A stretch of 64,000 nucleotides of DNA, taken from NCBI RefSeq assembly GCF_002163755.1, contig NZ_CP015864.1, positions 434,001-498,000 on the forward strand, written 5' to 3'. Under the pieces are notes generated by a model, which was not told the origin of the DNA, ran no database searches, and worked only from the letters and a program-made list of their open reading frames with translations. The stretch comes from Vibrio campbellii CAIM 519 = NBRC 15631 = ATCC 25920 (lineage in GTDB: Bacteria > Pseudomonadota > Gammaproteobacteria > Enterobacterales > Vibrionaceae). Made by a program: the position numbers and the translations under genes. Each line of letters starts with the position of its first letter. The stretch's first letter is position 1. Shown one piece after another: positions 19,101 through 27,847 of the stretch.

Positions 19101-19533
19101 GGTCTGGTTTTACATAAACCGCACCGTCAGATTCATACCATTCAAAGAAATCGTTTTTTGCAGTGCGAGAACGATCCATTGGTTTAATTGCGCTTGAATT
19201 AAACAAAAATTGACGTCGGCCAGACCCCTTATTACCAATCATTAGGTAGATTGGTTTCTTGCCTGAATGAGAAAGAAGAGGGCGGATAACCATAGAAAGG
19301 GCTTCTTCCTCGGTTTCCAAACGTTGGGCTTTCGAGTTGTTCTTTTTCTTAAACCATAGTGACAACTGGAATATAAGATAAAATGCAGAAATGACGCCAA
19401 GGCCAATCCATAGATATAGCTTATCTGAATCTTCAAGTAAGAATAAATACACTGCTGCAAATATCGCGGCTAATAGCAAAGCCACTATGGTAGAAACCAC
19501 AATCGGGTTTCTTAGTATTTTTTGTTTGAACAT
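16144..19533 (-). CDS. tssM: TssM (IcmF) inner-membrane complex protein
   Basis: A 1129-residue protein of typical TssM size. Two transmembrane segments occur at about 12-32 and 40-60, then a cytoplasmic nucleotide-binding-like domain, a third transmembrane segment (LAMLASVILLAGGTYFFV, near 400) and a large periplasmic C-terminal region. The Walker A site reads GNKGSGRR (100-107), so the usual lysine is arginine and NTP hydrolysis is doubtful. TssM spans to the periplasm and joins TssL and TssJ. It is preceded by the vasL-like gene 27 bases upstream. Confidence 0.95.
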   Translation of the reverse strand: MFKQKILRNPIVVSTIVALLLAAIFAAVYLFLLEDSDKLYLWIGLGVISAFYLIFQLSLWFKKKNNSKAQRLETEEEALSMVIRPLLSHSGKKPIYLMIGNKGSGRRQFLFNSSAIKPMDRSRTAKNDFFEWYESDGAVYVKPDQRLVFQEVSSSDASLWNTFVDEVIRHRPRKPFSGCLFFTDFEFMIVSEPEQKDYTITALLQRLSSISEKTSSALPVYLMMSKLDKLDGFKEYVHFSSLKTRVEFLSIPLKEAKGVITEYYRDGYRNLVKVLESNALDASANSTDIDEKQAILSFPKQFELCQAEISYVLERLCDANSGAYSLDIREIFFCSSLQGGRKYNLLAKSCSNYFNLPIIASEHTQLTETPYFSRFLIDSQILPESDFAGENKTYLRLIQRQSHLAMLASVILLAGGTYFFVTTLDSNLRVINQLLGIDDNGQVEQEASFNQLLVNATRAIQPSYSAWLEGSRALDEEVLPLNISRLDQSTRLAYEALLKEVAQQLMPVVERGYRLELTHNQHDVAATLPLLKGYLMLNDRSKRDIQFLRRQTLQTLNDLSDKPDVVNQAMRYLDAYFRTQFAPVDINMDIVRATRRSLLANSNVDLVYAGILNQADAIDLGTLDLQRAVGFEFNNVFNEPLDDNRLVIDKVYTSTGFSTFYRPRVDLMSQQVISDNWVLGLSNHVIPTKQEQDKFKTQVRKKYTDDYINYWRNALSELKVQHYSNVGDLTNAIDLISGPSSPMTTVLKQVYANTQFSPVGEKNALIANVNPKLAEVADTASEAVEEAVQPDYLLMKRVEQAFHLLNQLQVSETPNSPTPWDETIAALSRVRTYMKDIADAPDPQMAALAAAQHRMNSTEADPLIKLKQIAQKSPEPVRSWLLDVVQQSWSVMIAESAKGIQTQWYSEIYTKFKELGLGKYPFDLNATEEISIEDFELLFASGGLLDTFIQKNFAPFYDTNLWTPKQVDGETMPLSPALLVQLRNYNVIRDTLINKSTNRVYIPFSAKVLDLDSSAIRASLKISDTDINYYHGPSRIREMEWPPQNGDFNISITIQDVTDEGKQHVLNKSGQWAIYRLLGDSTLTNTHNGSFVSDIKVSGRDLSLRITPLTQKNPFTLAELYNFTLPESI

Positions 19534-19560
19534 AAGCCTATAGTTTCTTTACTTGTATTG

Positions 19561-20880
19561 TTATTTATTGTCGTTTGTTGCAGTTTGCAACTGGTTAATC
19601 TTATATAGGTAGGTGTTCAGTAAAAGGAGGGAGCGTTCAATTTCCTTTTGCTGCGCATTCTTTTCTGCGTACTCAATCCGCCCAAGAAGTGGGAACAGCG
19701 AATTGCTGTATTCATACGCTTTCTTCGAGTCCTTGTCGGTGTTCTGTTTCGCTACGTTGGCAAATACCGTCCTAGCATAGGCAAAGCGTTTGTATATGAC
19801 ATCGAATTCATTTTCGAAACGAGAACGTTGGTCTAAAAAATTCTCTCGAAGTTGCTGAGCAGATGATGAATCCGGGTAGATCTCCGTCAATTCACTAGTA
19901 AGCTCATCAATGGTATTCACCTCGCTGACTTTTACAGGATCGATTGCCCAATCGGTCATTAATGTATCAAGGCGTTCGACCGTCGCAGAACGTAAAGCGA
20001 TGCGGTGTTCTTTGTTCTCAACGCTCAATGAATCGACGATTGCTGCTAGCTGTTTTAGTGACGAGTGTTCAATGTCATCTTTCAGAGTCTGGTATTTGTG
20101 CTGCTTGTAAACAAAATGGGAAGCAAATGCAACGACAAGCAATCCAATAACAGAAAATACAACCGCGCGGCTGGACTTAGGCGCTTCTTTTACTTGCGGC
20201 TGAGGCGTCGGCTTGGTTTCTGTTTTTGGTGGTGGCGCAATATTGACTTGGATGCCACCTGGGTTCGATGGTGTTTCTGGCTTCGCTTGTTTGACTTCTA
20301 ATGCTTTGGCTTCCTTTGCTTTTGTTTCTTTAATCTCTTCAATCCATTGGTTCAATATACGACGAATGCGACCGAATGATGGCGCTTTAATCCCATAATG
20401 TAGGCGCAGTTCTTCTTCGATGCGTAAACACAGTTGATGCGCCGCTTCAATAAGCGGGAGCTCTTCTAGTAAGGCTCGATGCTTTTTAATTCGCTTCTCA
20501 GTGTATTCGACCATCCACTCGATGGCACTGATACGTGCATTGGCCTTCGCGTGCTCTGGGTAGGCGGTGTACCAATACACAACACATAAGTCGAGCAGTG
20601 AGTTCAAGCCTTCCACCAAGCCTTTCAAGCCATCGTTGTGCGTAGCCGCCACGGTAAAATAGCAACTACAACGAAAATCTTTCCCCTGAGTACTGAGAAT
20701 TTTCTTAGAAAGTGTTTGAATCGTTTTCCATGATACTCGACCAGTCACTTTATTAAGGTTATTTATTTGGCGCTTAATTTCGTCAAAATCATCTAAGCCA
20801 TTAGGGTTTGAGCCGCTTGGATTACTTTCATCGATCGGCCTTCTAGCGAAGTCGCTGAAAAACATATTTTCCAATTCCAC
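19561..20880 (-). CDS. vasL: VasL-like TssA-family membrane protein
   Basis: A 439-residue protein with an ImpA-like N-terminal region (DFRCSCYFTVAATHNDGL, YPEHAKANARISAIEWM, about 70-130). A proline/glutamate/lysine-rich linker follows, then one transmembrane segment (AVVFSVIGLLVVAFASHFVY, about 240-258) and a helical C-terminal domain. This is the architecture of VasL-type TssA paralogues. It heads the leftward operon with tssM. The longest frame begins with GTG at 20,880 (MELENMFF); the ATG at 20,865, with GGAAA just ahead, is an equally good start. Confidence 0.8.
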   Translation of the reverse strand: MELENMFFSDFARRPIDESNPSGSNPNGLDDFDEIKRQINNLNKVTGRVSWKTIQTLSKKILSTQGKDFRCSCYFTVAATHNDGLKGLVEGLNSLLDLCVVYWYTAYPEHAKANARISAIEWMVEYTEKRIKKHRALLEELPLIEAAHQLCLRIEEELRLHYGIKAPSFGRIRRILNQWIEEIKETKAKEAKALEVKQAKPETPSNPGGIQVNIAPPPKTETKPTPQPQVKEAPKSSRAVVFSVIGLLVVAFASHFVYKQHKYQTLKDDIEHSSLKQLAAIVDSLSVENKEHRIALRSATVERLDTLMTDWAIDPVKVSEVNTIDELTSELTEIYPDSSSAQQLRENFLDQRSRFENEFDVIYKRFAYARTVFANVAKQNTDKDSKKAYEYSNSLFPLLGRIEYAEKNAQQKEIERSLLLLNTYLYKINQLQTATNDNK

Positions 20881-21487
20881 TGATATATGAAGGGTAGTCA
20901 GCCGGCTCTTTAATTATAAAGACGGGACTATCATCTTTTTTTTTATGGATTTTATAGGCAAAAGAAAGAAATAGAATAATAAATAATATCTAAATCAATA
21001 TAATTTGATTTAGTGTGACATGCGTTCACAAAATTGAGGTTTTATGCTGATTTTTTTGGCACTACACAAAGTGATGTGCATTCCAATAATTGAGAAAATG
21101 TTGCAGGTTAATACATTTTTTAATATTTTTATCAGTTATTAATGTATCTAAATGTCTGAAGTGACGTCATATTATTAAAATTAAGACTACCTTGATTAGT
21201 TACCGCTTGTATAGTCTATGGTGATGGAAATTTGGAGATCGTTTTCACAGTACGAATGTATGCGTTTCTAATTAAGTTGAGTCTAATTTAGGAGGTGTGA
21301 TTAATTTTCTGATTTTTTGATGGAATAGAGTCAACCGTTTAAATGAATATAACGCTAGTTAAATTGCTTTTATTTGTAGGTGAATTGCCTTATTTGATGG
21401 CGCTATTTTTTACCATATTGAAAAAGAAAAGAGACTTGATATCTTTCGCCCCTGAATATTATTACAAGGCTTTCCAAGAGGGACGAA
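20881..21487. promoter_or_regulatory. Divergent AT-rich control region of the two T6SS operons
   Basis: About 600 bases separate the leftward vasL-tssM operon from the rightward barrel-tagH-tssJKL operon. The stretch is markedly AT-rich, a composition often bound by H-NS in Vibrio T6SS loci (inference). It contains TTAATACAT near 21,109 and a near-complementary ATGTATCTAA near 21,142, and an isolated AGGAGGT near 21,291 that leads to no reading frame. Promoters for both operons must lie here, but no clean -35/-10 or sigma-54 site could be assigned. Confidence 0.5.
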
Positions 21488-22087
21488 ATGCTAAAACCAA
21501 GTCAAGTTGGGCTAATCTCAGCCATGTGCCTATTTTCTACTTTTGCGGTTGCTAAAGGGGAACGATACGGCGGCTCAGTCAATATGCTAACGATTGAAAG
21601 TATTGACTATGACGAAGGTTCTAGTGGTGACGTAGATACACTGCGATACGGACTGGTACACACTCGCCCTATTGATGAGAACAACAACCGCTGGCGCTGG
21701 TGGCTTGGCTTGAACTACCTTGCAGAAGATGTTGATGCACCTTCAAATGGCGTGTATCAAGAAGTGACCAACTACGAGTTCCGTGTTGTCCCACAATACG
21801 CATTGAGCTCTTGGAGCATCTTTACTCCTTACATCGGTGCTGGTTTGTCACTAGGTTACTCTCAATACTCCAACCGCTGGAAGGTAGACCCAGACGGCTT
21901 TCGTTACGAAGCGATTGAAGATATCGACCAGTTTGAACTTGGCGCGGTAGTCACGCTTGGCACTGCAATCAAACTTGGCAGTAATCCAGATGCACACATC
22001 CAAATCATCCCTCAAGCTTCCTACATTCTTCCAGTAGTCAATGATGGAATTGGTGGGTTAGAGCTGTCTGTTTCTCTATTATTTTAA
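21488..22087 (+). CDS. Outer-membrane beta-barrel protein of the T6SS locus
   Basis: A 199-residue protein with a signal peptide (MLKPSQVGLISAMCLFSTFA, cleavage near VAKG). Amphipathic strands rich in aromatic residues follow (RWRWWLGLNYL, FTPYIGAGLSLGYSQY), and the C-terminus ends in phenylalanine (LELSVSLLF), typical for BAM-assembled barrels. It starts the rightward tagH-tssJ-tssK-tssL run with a good ribosome site (GAGGGACGAAATG). Its role in secretion is unknown; it could anchor or gate the apparatus at the outer membrane. Confidence 0.8.
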   Translation: MLKPSQVGLISAMCLFSTFAVAKGERYGGSVNMLTIESIDYDEGSSGDVDTLRYGLVHTRPIDENNNRWRWWLGLNYLAEDVDAPSNGVYQEVTNYEFRVVPQYALSSWSIFTPYIGAGLSLGYSQYSNRWKVDPDGFRYEAIEDIDQFELGAVVTLGTAIKLGSNPDAHIQIIPQASYILPVVNDGIGGLELSVSLLF

Positions 22088-22096
22088 GGTTTAGCA

Positions 22097-23611
22097 ATGC
22101 AAACACATCAGCTAGTCCTATTCATTTCAAAGTGCCCGGAGGAATATACGGGCGCGAAGCATGTTGAAATGCCAGAGGGTGGTGGTTCAGTCGGTCGAGC
22201 GTCGAGCTGTACACTGCCTTTAGTTGATCATAACCGTTTCATCTCTGGCACACACTGTCTGATCAGTGTATACGGAGATACGTACTACATCAGCGATGTG
22301 TCAACCAACGGTACAATGGTGAATGGTAACAAAATACTAAAGAACCAACCTGTGTCCATCGTTGATGGCGATGTGATTTCTCTGGGTCAATACGAAATTG
22401 GTGTTTCGCTAGAGCATGTCACAGCAGCGCAAGATATTGCTTCTGACATTGCGCCAGAACGTGTATCGAATGATCCACTCGTCAATCTCGGTGAGGCGGT
22501 TGTAGAAGAGGAAGAAAAAGTCGGTGCATTAGAAGACTTGTTCATGGAGACCAAGCAAGATGATGTCAATACTGACGATCCTATTGCGCATCTAAAGTTT
22601 TCGATGCAGCGTGAAGACGACCATCTTATCCGCGATGTCGAAAAGCCTGAGCCTGCAAAGGCTAAGCCAGTCGAAAACACGCGACAAGTCGTTGATGACA
22701 GCTTCAGCATCCATTCTGAGTTCGATATTCCAAACTTAATCCCAGAAGATTGGTTGGGCGGCGCTGCCACGAGTAAAGCATCTGTCGAACCCGCGGCAGA
22801 ACAAACTAAGCAAGCGGCGTTCATTCCAGAAGATTTTGCGCAAACGGAAGCCGTTCTACCTCAAACTAGTAGGGTGGAACCAGAGGTTATCCAGCCTCAA
22901 CAGCCTCAATATCAAACACCACTTGATCACGCGACATCAAATGTTGCTCAAAGAGCAGAGCCTGTTGGTCAGAAATGGGAAGAGGTAACACAAGCTTTTA
23001 TTCCATCAGCACAACCTACTCAGACAGAAACGAAAGCGACAGAGAACCAAGTCGGCTTTGTAAGCAATGATCCTCTAGGGACTGAGAGCTCTGCGCATTC
23101 TTCCGATATTGGTAAGGCATTTTATGAAGGTTTAGGCATTAGCAACCCAGATCTGATCAGTAACGAAGCTCTGCTGTTTAAACAGATGGGTACATGTCTT
23201 CGTTTATGTATCGATAACCTGCAAAAAGACCTGCATGAAGTTGAGTCACTCAAAGGTGAACAGGGTTTAAGTGAAGCGGATTCAAACTTAGCGGAGCTGA
23301 TGTTGACGCTAAATAGCCAAAACTTGCTGTCTCCGAATGAATTGGTGGAGCAAATGTTGGATGAGCTCAACGATCATCAAATTATTTTTAACAAGGCTCT
23401 CAATGAGTTGCTGATTGAACAATCAGAGACGAATGACCCTGTCACGTTTGCAAACGTCGTCGCAAGTAAATCCATGTTCACCACCAAATCAAAGCTATGG
23501 GGTGAGTATCTTGAGTTTTACGCCAATAACCGTCGCCAAATGAATGAGACGTCATTGAAAGGCTTGATCAAGAAAAACTACACCAAAGCGATTAAGGGAA
23601 GCCATGCGTAG
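22097..23611 (+). CDS. tagH: TagH, FHA-domain T6SS regulator
   Basis: A 504-residue protein with an N-terminal FHA phosphothreonine-binding domain: GRASSC (about 34-39), the SGTH loop (about 50-53) and VSTNGTMVNG (about 70-79). A long low-complexity acidic and glutamine-rich linker (about 110-340) leads to a C-terminal helical domain typical of T6SS FHA proteins. It is the expected substrate or partner of the PpkA-type kinase at 6712. It is followed by tssJ with an 8-base overlap. Confidence 0.92.
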   Translation: MQTHQLVLFISKCPEEYTGAKHVEMPEGGGSVGRASSCTLPLVDHNRFISGTHCLISVYGDTYYISDVSTNGTMVNGNKILKNQPVSIVDGDVISLGQYEIGVSLEHVTAAQDIASDIAPERVSNDPLVNLGEAVVEEEEKVGALEDLFMETKQDDVNTDDPIAHLKFSMQREDDHLIRDVEKPEPAKAKPVENTRQVVDDSFSIHSEFDIPNLIPEDWLGGAATSKASVEPAAEQTKQAAFIPEDFAQTEAVLPQTSRVEPEVIQPQQPQYQTPLDHATSNVAQRAEPVGQKWEEVTQAFIPSAQPTQTETKATENQVGFVSNDPLGTESSAHSSDIGKAFYEGLGISNPDLISNEALLFKQMGTCLRLCIDNLQKDLHEVESLKGEQGLSEADSNLAELMLTLNSQNLLSPNELVEQMLDELNDHQIIFNKALNELLIEQSETNDPVTFANVVASKSMFTTKSKLWGEYLEFYANNRRQMNETSLKGLIKKNYTKAIKGSHA

Positions 23612-24104
23612 TATAGCTATATTACTCGGATGCGCTTTGCTATCCGGTTGTTCCATGTGGGGGCAATTTAAAGAATCAACAGGTATTACGCCAGAAACGT
23701 CCTCAATCGAATTAGTGATCGAGGCGTATTCGGTTCTGAATGTTCGTGAAGGTGGGCAATCCTCTCCAGTTATTTTGCGAGTTCATGAGCTGACATCACC
23801 CGTGTTATTTCGCAGCCTAGACTTCTTCGCTTTGTTTGAGAACGATAAAGCATCACTGGGTGATGAATACATCAAACGTTATGAATACCAAATGCAGCCT
23901 GGTGAAAAGATCCACGAATTCTTGGAGCTTGACCCAGCAACCCGTGCGGTTGGATTCTCAGTCGCGTTTCGCGATATCGACGGCTCTTCTTGGCGTAAAG
24001 TCGAAGTGATTGAAGAGAAGAGTGAGTACTACATCAAACTCAAGTTAGAAGGCAGTGAGTTAATTTCTGACAACACTCGCGGCATTGAACAAGTTTACTT
24101 TTAA
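23604..24104 (+). CDS. tssJ: TssJ outer-membrane lipoprotein
   Basis: A 166-residue lipoprotein with a type II signal peptide ending in the lipobox LLSGC (Cys16). The mature part is a beta-sandwich of TssJ type with VIEAYSVLNVREGGQSSPVI near the N-terminus, followed by LVFRS-like strands and FLELDPATRAVGFSVAFRD. TssJ anchors TssM to the outer membrane. The start overlaps tagH and has AAGGGAAGCC before ATG. Confidence 0.93.
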   Translation: MRSIAILLGCALLSGCSMWGQFKESTGITPETSSIELVIEAYSVLNVREGGQSSPVILRVHELTSPVLFRSLDFFALFENDKASLGDEYIKRYEYQMQPGEKIHEFLELDPATRAVGFSVAFRDIDGSSWRKVEVIEEKSEYYIKLKLEGSELISDNTRGIEQVYF

Positions 24105-24115
24105 GGAATAAAAGC

Positions 24116-25441
24116 ATGTCTTTATACAATCCAGTTGTTTGGCAAGATGGAATGTTCATGAAGCCGCAGCACTTTCAGCAACTCGATCGTTCGCAAAGTA
24201 AACTGTCGAGCATGTTGAGCGCAAATGCATCACCTTTGCATTGGGGCATTAAGCGTTTAGAGATTAACTCGCAACTGCTGGCGTTGGGCAAAATTGGTAT
24301 CACTCGTGCTGAAGGTATTCTTCAAGACAGAACGCCATTTGAGTTGCCGCTGCTGGCCGAACTTCCAGAAGTGAAAGACGTTGATCCTTCGATTGCTGAC
24401 AAGGTGGTTTACCTTTGTTGTCCGCTACCTTCTGAGCGCTCTGAGCTATTCGGTACCAAGAAAGACGGCGCACGTTACACGATGGAATCTCAAGAGGCGG
24501 TTGACGCTTGTTATGATTCGGAAGATATGGCGAACATCGTAGTGGGTAAGCTTAACTTCTGTTTGATGTATGACCATGAAGATAAGAGTGCTTACACATC
24601 GATTCCAATTCTAAAGATCTCAGAAGTAAAGCCAGACGGCAGTGTTATCTTGGATGAAAGCTTTATTCCGACTTGTATTGATATCCATGCTTCAACCGTA
24701 CTGAACAAGTTCGCCACCGAATTCGCATCTATGTTGAAACACCGTGCAGAATCTATCGTTCAGCGCTTAGGTGTGGTTGACCAGCAAGGCGTATCTTCAG
24801 TTTCTGATTTCATGCTGCTACAAGCCCTAAACCGATACGAGCCGCTATTCTGGCACTTTGCAAGCGCTGAAGGGGTTCATCCTGAGTCGTTTTATCGCAT
24901 TCTTCTTCAGGCGGAAGGTGAGCTTTCGACTTTGTGTTCAGCGTCTCGTCGTCCAGTCGAGTTCACCAAATACAACCATGGCGACCTAACCAGCTGTCTA
25001 TCGCGTACATTGGATAGTGCGAAGATGACACTAAGTGTGATGTCTGAGCAACGTGCAATCCCACTGACGTTGAGAGACCAAAACTATGGTATTAGAACGG
25101 CAGCGATTCCAGACAGCAAGATCATCGATACCACAACCTTTATTCTTGCGGTTAAAGCTGATGTTACTTTGGATGTTCTACATACTCAGTTTGTTAGCCA
25201 AACGAAGATCGGTTCTATCGATAACATTCGTGACTTGATTAACCTTCAACTGCCGGGCATCGAGATTAAACCAATGCCAGTCGTACCTCGAGCATTGCCT
25301 TACCACGCAGGTTACACCTACTTCGAACTGGATAAGACAGGCGAAGAGTGGGCGGCACTGAAAAACACTGCTGCGATAGCGGTTCACGTAGCCGGCGACT
25401 TTGCTAACTTGTCGTTGCAACTATGGGCTGTTCGTCTATGA
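24116..25441 (+). CDS. tssK: TssK baseplate-membrane complex connector
   Basis: A 441-residue protein with the unmistakable TssK opening YNPVVWQDGMFMKPQHFQQ and further motifs HWGIKRLEINSQLLALGKI and FMLLQALNRYEPLFWHFA. TssK links the TssEFG wedges to the TssL-TssM membrane complex. AAGGAATAAAAGCATG gives a strong start. The stop codon overlaps the likely tssL start. Confidence 0.96.
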   Translation: MSLYNPVVWQDGMFMKPQHFQQLDRSQSKLSSMLSANASPLHWGIKRLEINSQLLALGKIGITRAEGILQDRTPFELPLLAELPEVKDVDPSIADKVVYLCCPLPSERSELFGTKKDGARYTMESQEAVDACYDSEDMANIVVGKLNFCLMYDHEDKSAYTSIPILKISEVKPDGSVILDESFIPTCIDIHASTVLNKFATEFASMLKHRAESIVQRLGVVDQQGVSSVSDFMLLQALNRYEPLFWHFASAEGVHPESFYRILLQAEGELSTLCSASRRPVEFTKYNHGDLTSCLSRTLDSAKMTLSVMSEQRAIPLTLRDQNYGIRTAAIPDSKIIDTTTFILAVKADVTLDVLHTQFVSQTKIGSIDNIRDLINLQLPGIEIKPMPVVPRALPYHAGYTYFELDKTGEEWAALKNTAAIAVHVAGDFANLSLQLWAVRL

Positions 25442-26229
25442 GTTATGCAGAAACCGACGTCACCGTAGTCTTATTCCAACCAGAGCCTGGCAAACCGATG
25501 GAGGTGATGCCAGCGCCTGACTTATCTCGTAACATCGCGGTACAAGACTTAAACATTGAAAACATGGGCATCAACCCTTTGGTCGATCAATTCTCATGGT
25601 TGATCGCCAGTTTGTCTTGTATGTCCTCAATTCCTTGGCTTGATGACCCAATGCCGTTCCGTGAACAAGTGGCTCGCGAGATAAGAAAAGGCGAACGTAA
25701 GCTCAATGAAATGGAATTGGATCGCGCATCCATTTTGGTCATCCGATACTGTTTGTGTGCTGCGATTGATGAATCGGTTTGCCGACAAGAGTGGGGCGCT
25801 AACAGCCATTGGAGCCAAAACAGTTTGTTGTCAGAGTTCCACAACGAAACATCTGGCGGCGATAAGTTCTTCGTTATTCTCGAGCGTTTAAAAGCAGACC
25901 CGCGCAAATACCGTCAGGTCATCGAATTCTTGTATTTGCTGCTTCAACTTGGCTTTCAAGGCAAATATGGCCGCGAAGAGCGCGGTAACGAAAAGCTCGC
26001 AGAAATCGGCAATACCATTTATCGCTTAGTACGTGATGAACGTTTGGCGGAGCAAGAGAAAGTCTCTCTGGTTAACCTTAAGGCCAAATACCTCAAAAAA
26101 CCGTTAAAAAGGGTGATTTCACCCAAGCTGATTTTAGGCGTCAGTGCGATTACCTTCGCAATCATGTATGCCGCGACTTACATCGTTATAGATTTAAAGT
26201 TTCAGCAATTGCTTGAAGTGTATCGATAA
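25438..26229 (+). CDS. tssL: TssL (DotU) inner-membrane protein
   Basis: A 263-residue DotU-family protein. Helical motifs include NPLVDQFSWLIASLSCM, YCLCAAIDESV and GGDKFFVILERL, with FQGKYG in the second half. A single C-terminal transmembrane segment (about residues 232-254) is the usual TssL topology. The ATG at 25,438 overlapping the tssK stop (ATGA) is preferred to an in-frame ATG five codons earlier. No C-terminal peptidoglycan-binding extension is present. Two hairpins follow. Confidence 0.94.
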   Translation: MSYAETDVTVVLFQPEPGKPMEVMPAPDLSRNIAVQDLNIENMGINPLVDQFSWLIASLSCMSSIPWLDDPMPFREQVAREIRKGERKLNEMELDRASILVIRYCLCAAIDESVCRQEWGANSHWSQNSLLSEFHNETSGGDKFFVILERLKADPRKYRQVIEFLYLLLQLGFQGKYGREERGNEKLAEIGNTIYRLVRDERLAEQEKVSLVNLKAKYLKKPLKRVISPKLILGVSAITFAIMYAATYIVIDLKFQQLLEVYR

Positions 26230-26230
26230 A

Positions 26231-26257
26231 CAGAAGATCTCGAAATGAGATCTTCTG
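26231..26257. terminator. Strong inverted repeat after tssL
   Basis: A perfect 11-bp stem, CAGAAGATCTC with its complement, around loop GAAAT. It lacks a T-run directly behind, so it may be a 3' mRNA-stabilising stem or a weak terminator. Confidence 0.6.
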
Positions 26258-26318
26258 CCAGTTTTAAGCTTTATCGTGAATATCACTAGCGGTTTAGTGA
26301 AATTCACTAGTCATTTAG

Positions 26319-26350
26319 AGAGATTGCAATATGCGATCTCTTTTATTATT
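26319..26350 (+). terminator. Terminator-like stem-loop before the cargo module
   Basis: AGAGATTGCA pairs with TGCGATCTCT at 9 of 10 positions around a 3-base loop, followed by TTTATTATT. It separates tssL from the DUF4150 carrier gene. An ATG (26,331) lies inside the loop, which argues against that codon as the carrier start. Confidence 0.6.
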
Positions 26351-26378
26351 CAATCAACAAAATTCAAATGGATTGGTT

Positions 26379-27836
26379 ATGGGCGTAACAGTTGGTGCAA
26401 ATGGACTTTCGGTAGTTCATAAAGGCTCAGGTGGTGAAGCGAATGCAACGCTCCCAGATGTTTGTTTAACGAAGGTCGGCAAGCCGATCGTTCCTATCCC
26501 TTATGGCAACAATGCTAAATCAGCAGATCTTGCTGGTGGCACAACGACTATCTCTATGGATGGTGGTAACAGTGTCGCAATCAAAGGCAGTACATTCTCA
26601 AAAAGTACCGGTGATGCGGGCGGCGATAAAAAAGGCGTTGCATCCGGCACGATAGAAGCCGAAGCAAAATTCATTTCAGCCTCACCAACGGTTAAGTTTG
26701 AAGGCAAGGGCGTATGTCGCCTGTCCGATCAAATGACCATGAACAAAGCCAACACTATGTGTTTGGGCGGCGCTCAAAACCCATCGGTTTCTGTTACGGA
26801 AGATCAGGAAGGGACGTATACGCTGGATATAGAGTGTAAGTATCCAAACGGTATGCCTTATTCTAATGCGCAATTCTCTTTAGCCGAACCTTCTGGAGCT
26901 GTCATTGGGAGTGGAACTTTAGATTCCAGTGGAAAAGCATCTGTTGGTGGACTTGCTTTAAAAGAATGCAAGTTAGTGCTTAGCGAAACTCAAGACTCTT
27001 ATACGCCGAATCAATCTTTAGCTGAAAATATTGCGACGGAAACTTACGCTGATCCTAATGATTTTTGTACGTTTGTGGCAGGTCGTCGTTCACCATTTTG
27101 GGAGGATCGCGTTGGCGTTGCCAATGATTGGGGAATCTTGATGTCTCCATCTTTTAGTGACGATGACTTTAGAGATATCGTGCTAGAGCAGAGTCGTATA
27201 CTTTCTCCCTACGCGATTAGCCAAAACCATTTAAAAGATTTTTCTGATGCTTATGTCTCGGCACTTTACCATATTCAAAGTGATACGACTTCATTGGAAA
27301 AGTACGAATCTCTAGTTGAACTACTGTTAGAACAAGTGCACGAAAATGGCGACATATTGAGGGTTCTATATCAAGCGGACGTGTTTGAGCCTCCTTATGA
27401 ACTACTTGCGAAACTTCGCCTTTTGGGGACAGGGAATACCGTGAATTATTTGCAGTTAGTCCTGTGGACGTTGATAAACAATCAAATCTGTTCATACATC
27501 GATGAGCTAAATAGTGAAATTATCGGTCGATTAGATTTTATACAAAGCCAGGCTTCTGCGAGAGCGCTGAGTTCTGTTGAAGAGGGTATAAACGGTTATA
27601 AAAAAGCCCTTAACCACTTCAAACAAGCACTTCCAGACGTCATTAGCCAAATTTTCGAGAGCAAAAATGACACCCTAATCTCTATCTCGGCAATGGCCGT
27701 AGGAAGTGTCGTAAACATCACAGGTCAATCAGGCTTTGCAACTAACCTTGGTCGTGTAAATGCCGTGGTTTACACGAAGTCAAACAACTTAAACCGTCCA
27801 TCATTTGTCATTTTTGATGACAACTTTTCAGACTAG
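26379..27836 (+). CDS. DUF4150 PAAR-like spike-tip carrier with transthyretin-like and helical C-terminal domains
   Basis: A 485-residue protein from ATG 26,379. Residues 1-130 are a DUF4150 PAAR-like domain (MGVTVGANGLSVVHKGSG, VPIPYGNNAKS, VCRLSDQMTMNKANTMCLGG). A short Ig/transthyretin-like segment follows (about 140-200, YPNGMPYSNAQFSLAEPSG), a fold also used at spike tips to hold cargo. The remaining 270 residues are helical and match no toxin family I recognise. DUF4150 proteins cap VgrG. In V. parahaemolyticus the same position encodes a PAAR-AHH nuclease (from memory), so this is a swapped C-terminus. It may bind and carry the hydrolase encoded 11 bases downstream. Confidence 0.85.
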   Translation: MGVTVGANGLSVVHKGSGGEANATLPDVCLTKVGKPIVPIPYGNNAKSADLAGGTTTISMDGGNSVAIKGSTFSKSTGDAGGDKKGVASGTIEAEAKFISASPTVKFEGKGVCRLSDQMTMNKANTMCLGGAQNPSVSVTEDQEGTYTLDIECKYPNGMPYSNAQFSLAEPSGAVIGSGTLDSSGKASVGGLALKECKLVLSETQDSYTPNQSLAENIATETYADPNDFCTFVAGRRSPFWEDRVGVANDWGILMSPSFSDDDFRDIVLEQSRILSPYAISQNHLKDFSDAYVSALYHIQSDTTSLEKYESLVELLLEQVHENGDILRVLYQADVFEPPYELLAKLRLLGTGNTVNYLQLVLWTLINNQICSYIDELNSEIIGRLDFIQSQASARALSSVEEGINGYKKALNHFKQALPDVISQIFESKNDTLISISAMAVGSVVNITGQSGFATNLGRVNAVVYTKSNNLNRPSFVIFDDNFSD

Positions 27837-27847
27837 GATACTAAACT

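Noticed and set aside
21343..21555. 70-codon frame with a hydrophobic start in the divergent T6SS control region.
   Set aside because: No ribosome site, and it runs out of frame over the signal peptide of the barrel protein, which has a strong start.
26331..26378. N-terminal extension of the DUF4150 carrier.
   Set aside because: The ATG sits in the loop of a terminator-like hairpin and the added residues do not belong to the family; MGVTVGANGL at 26,379 is the usual beginning.
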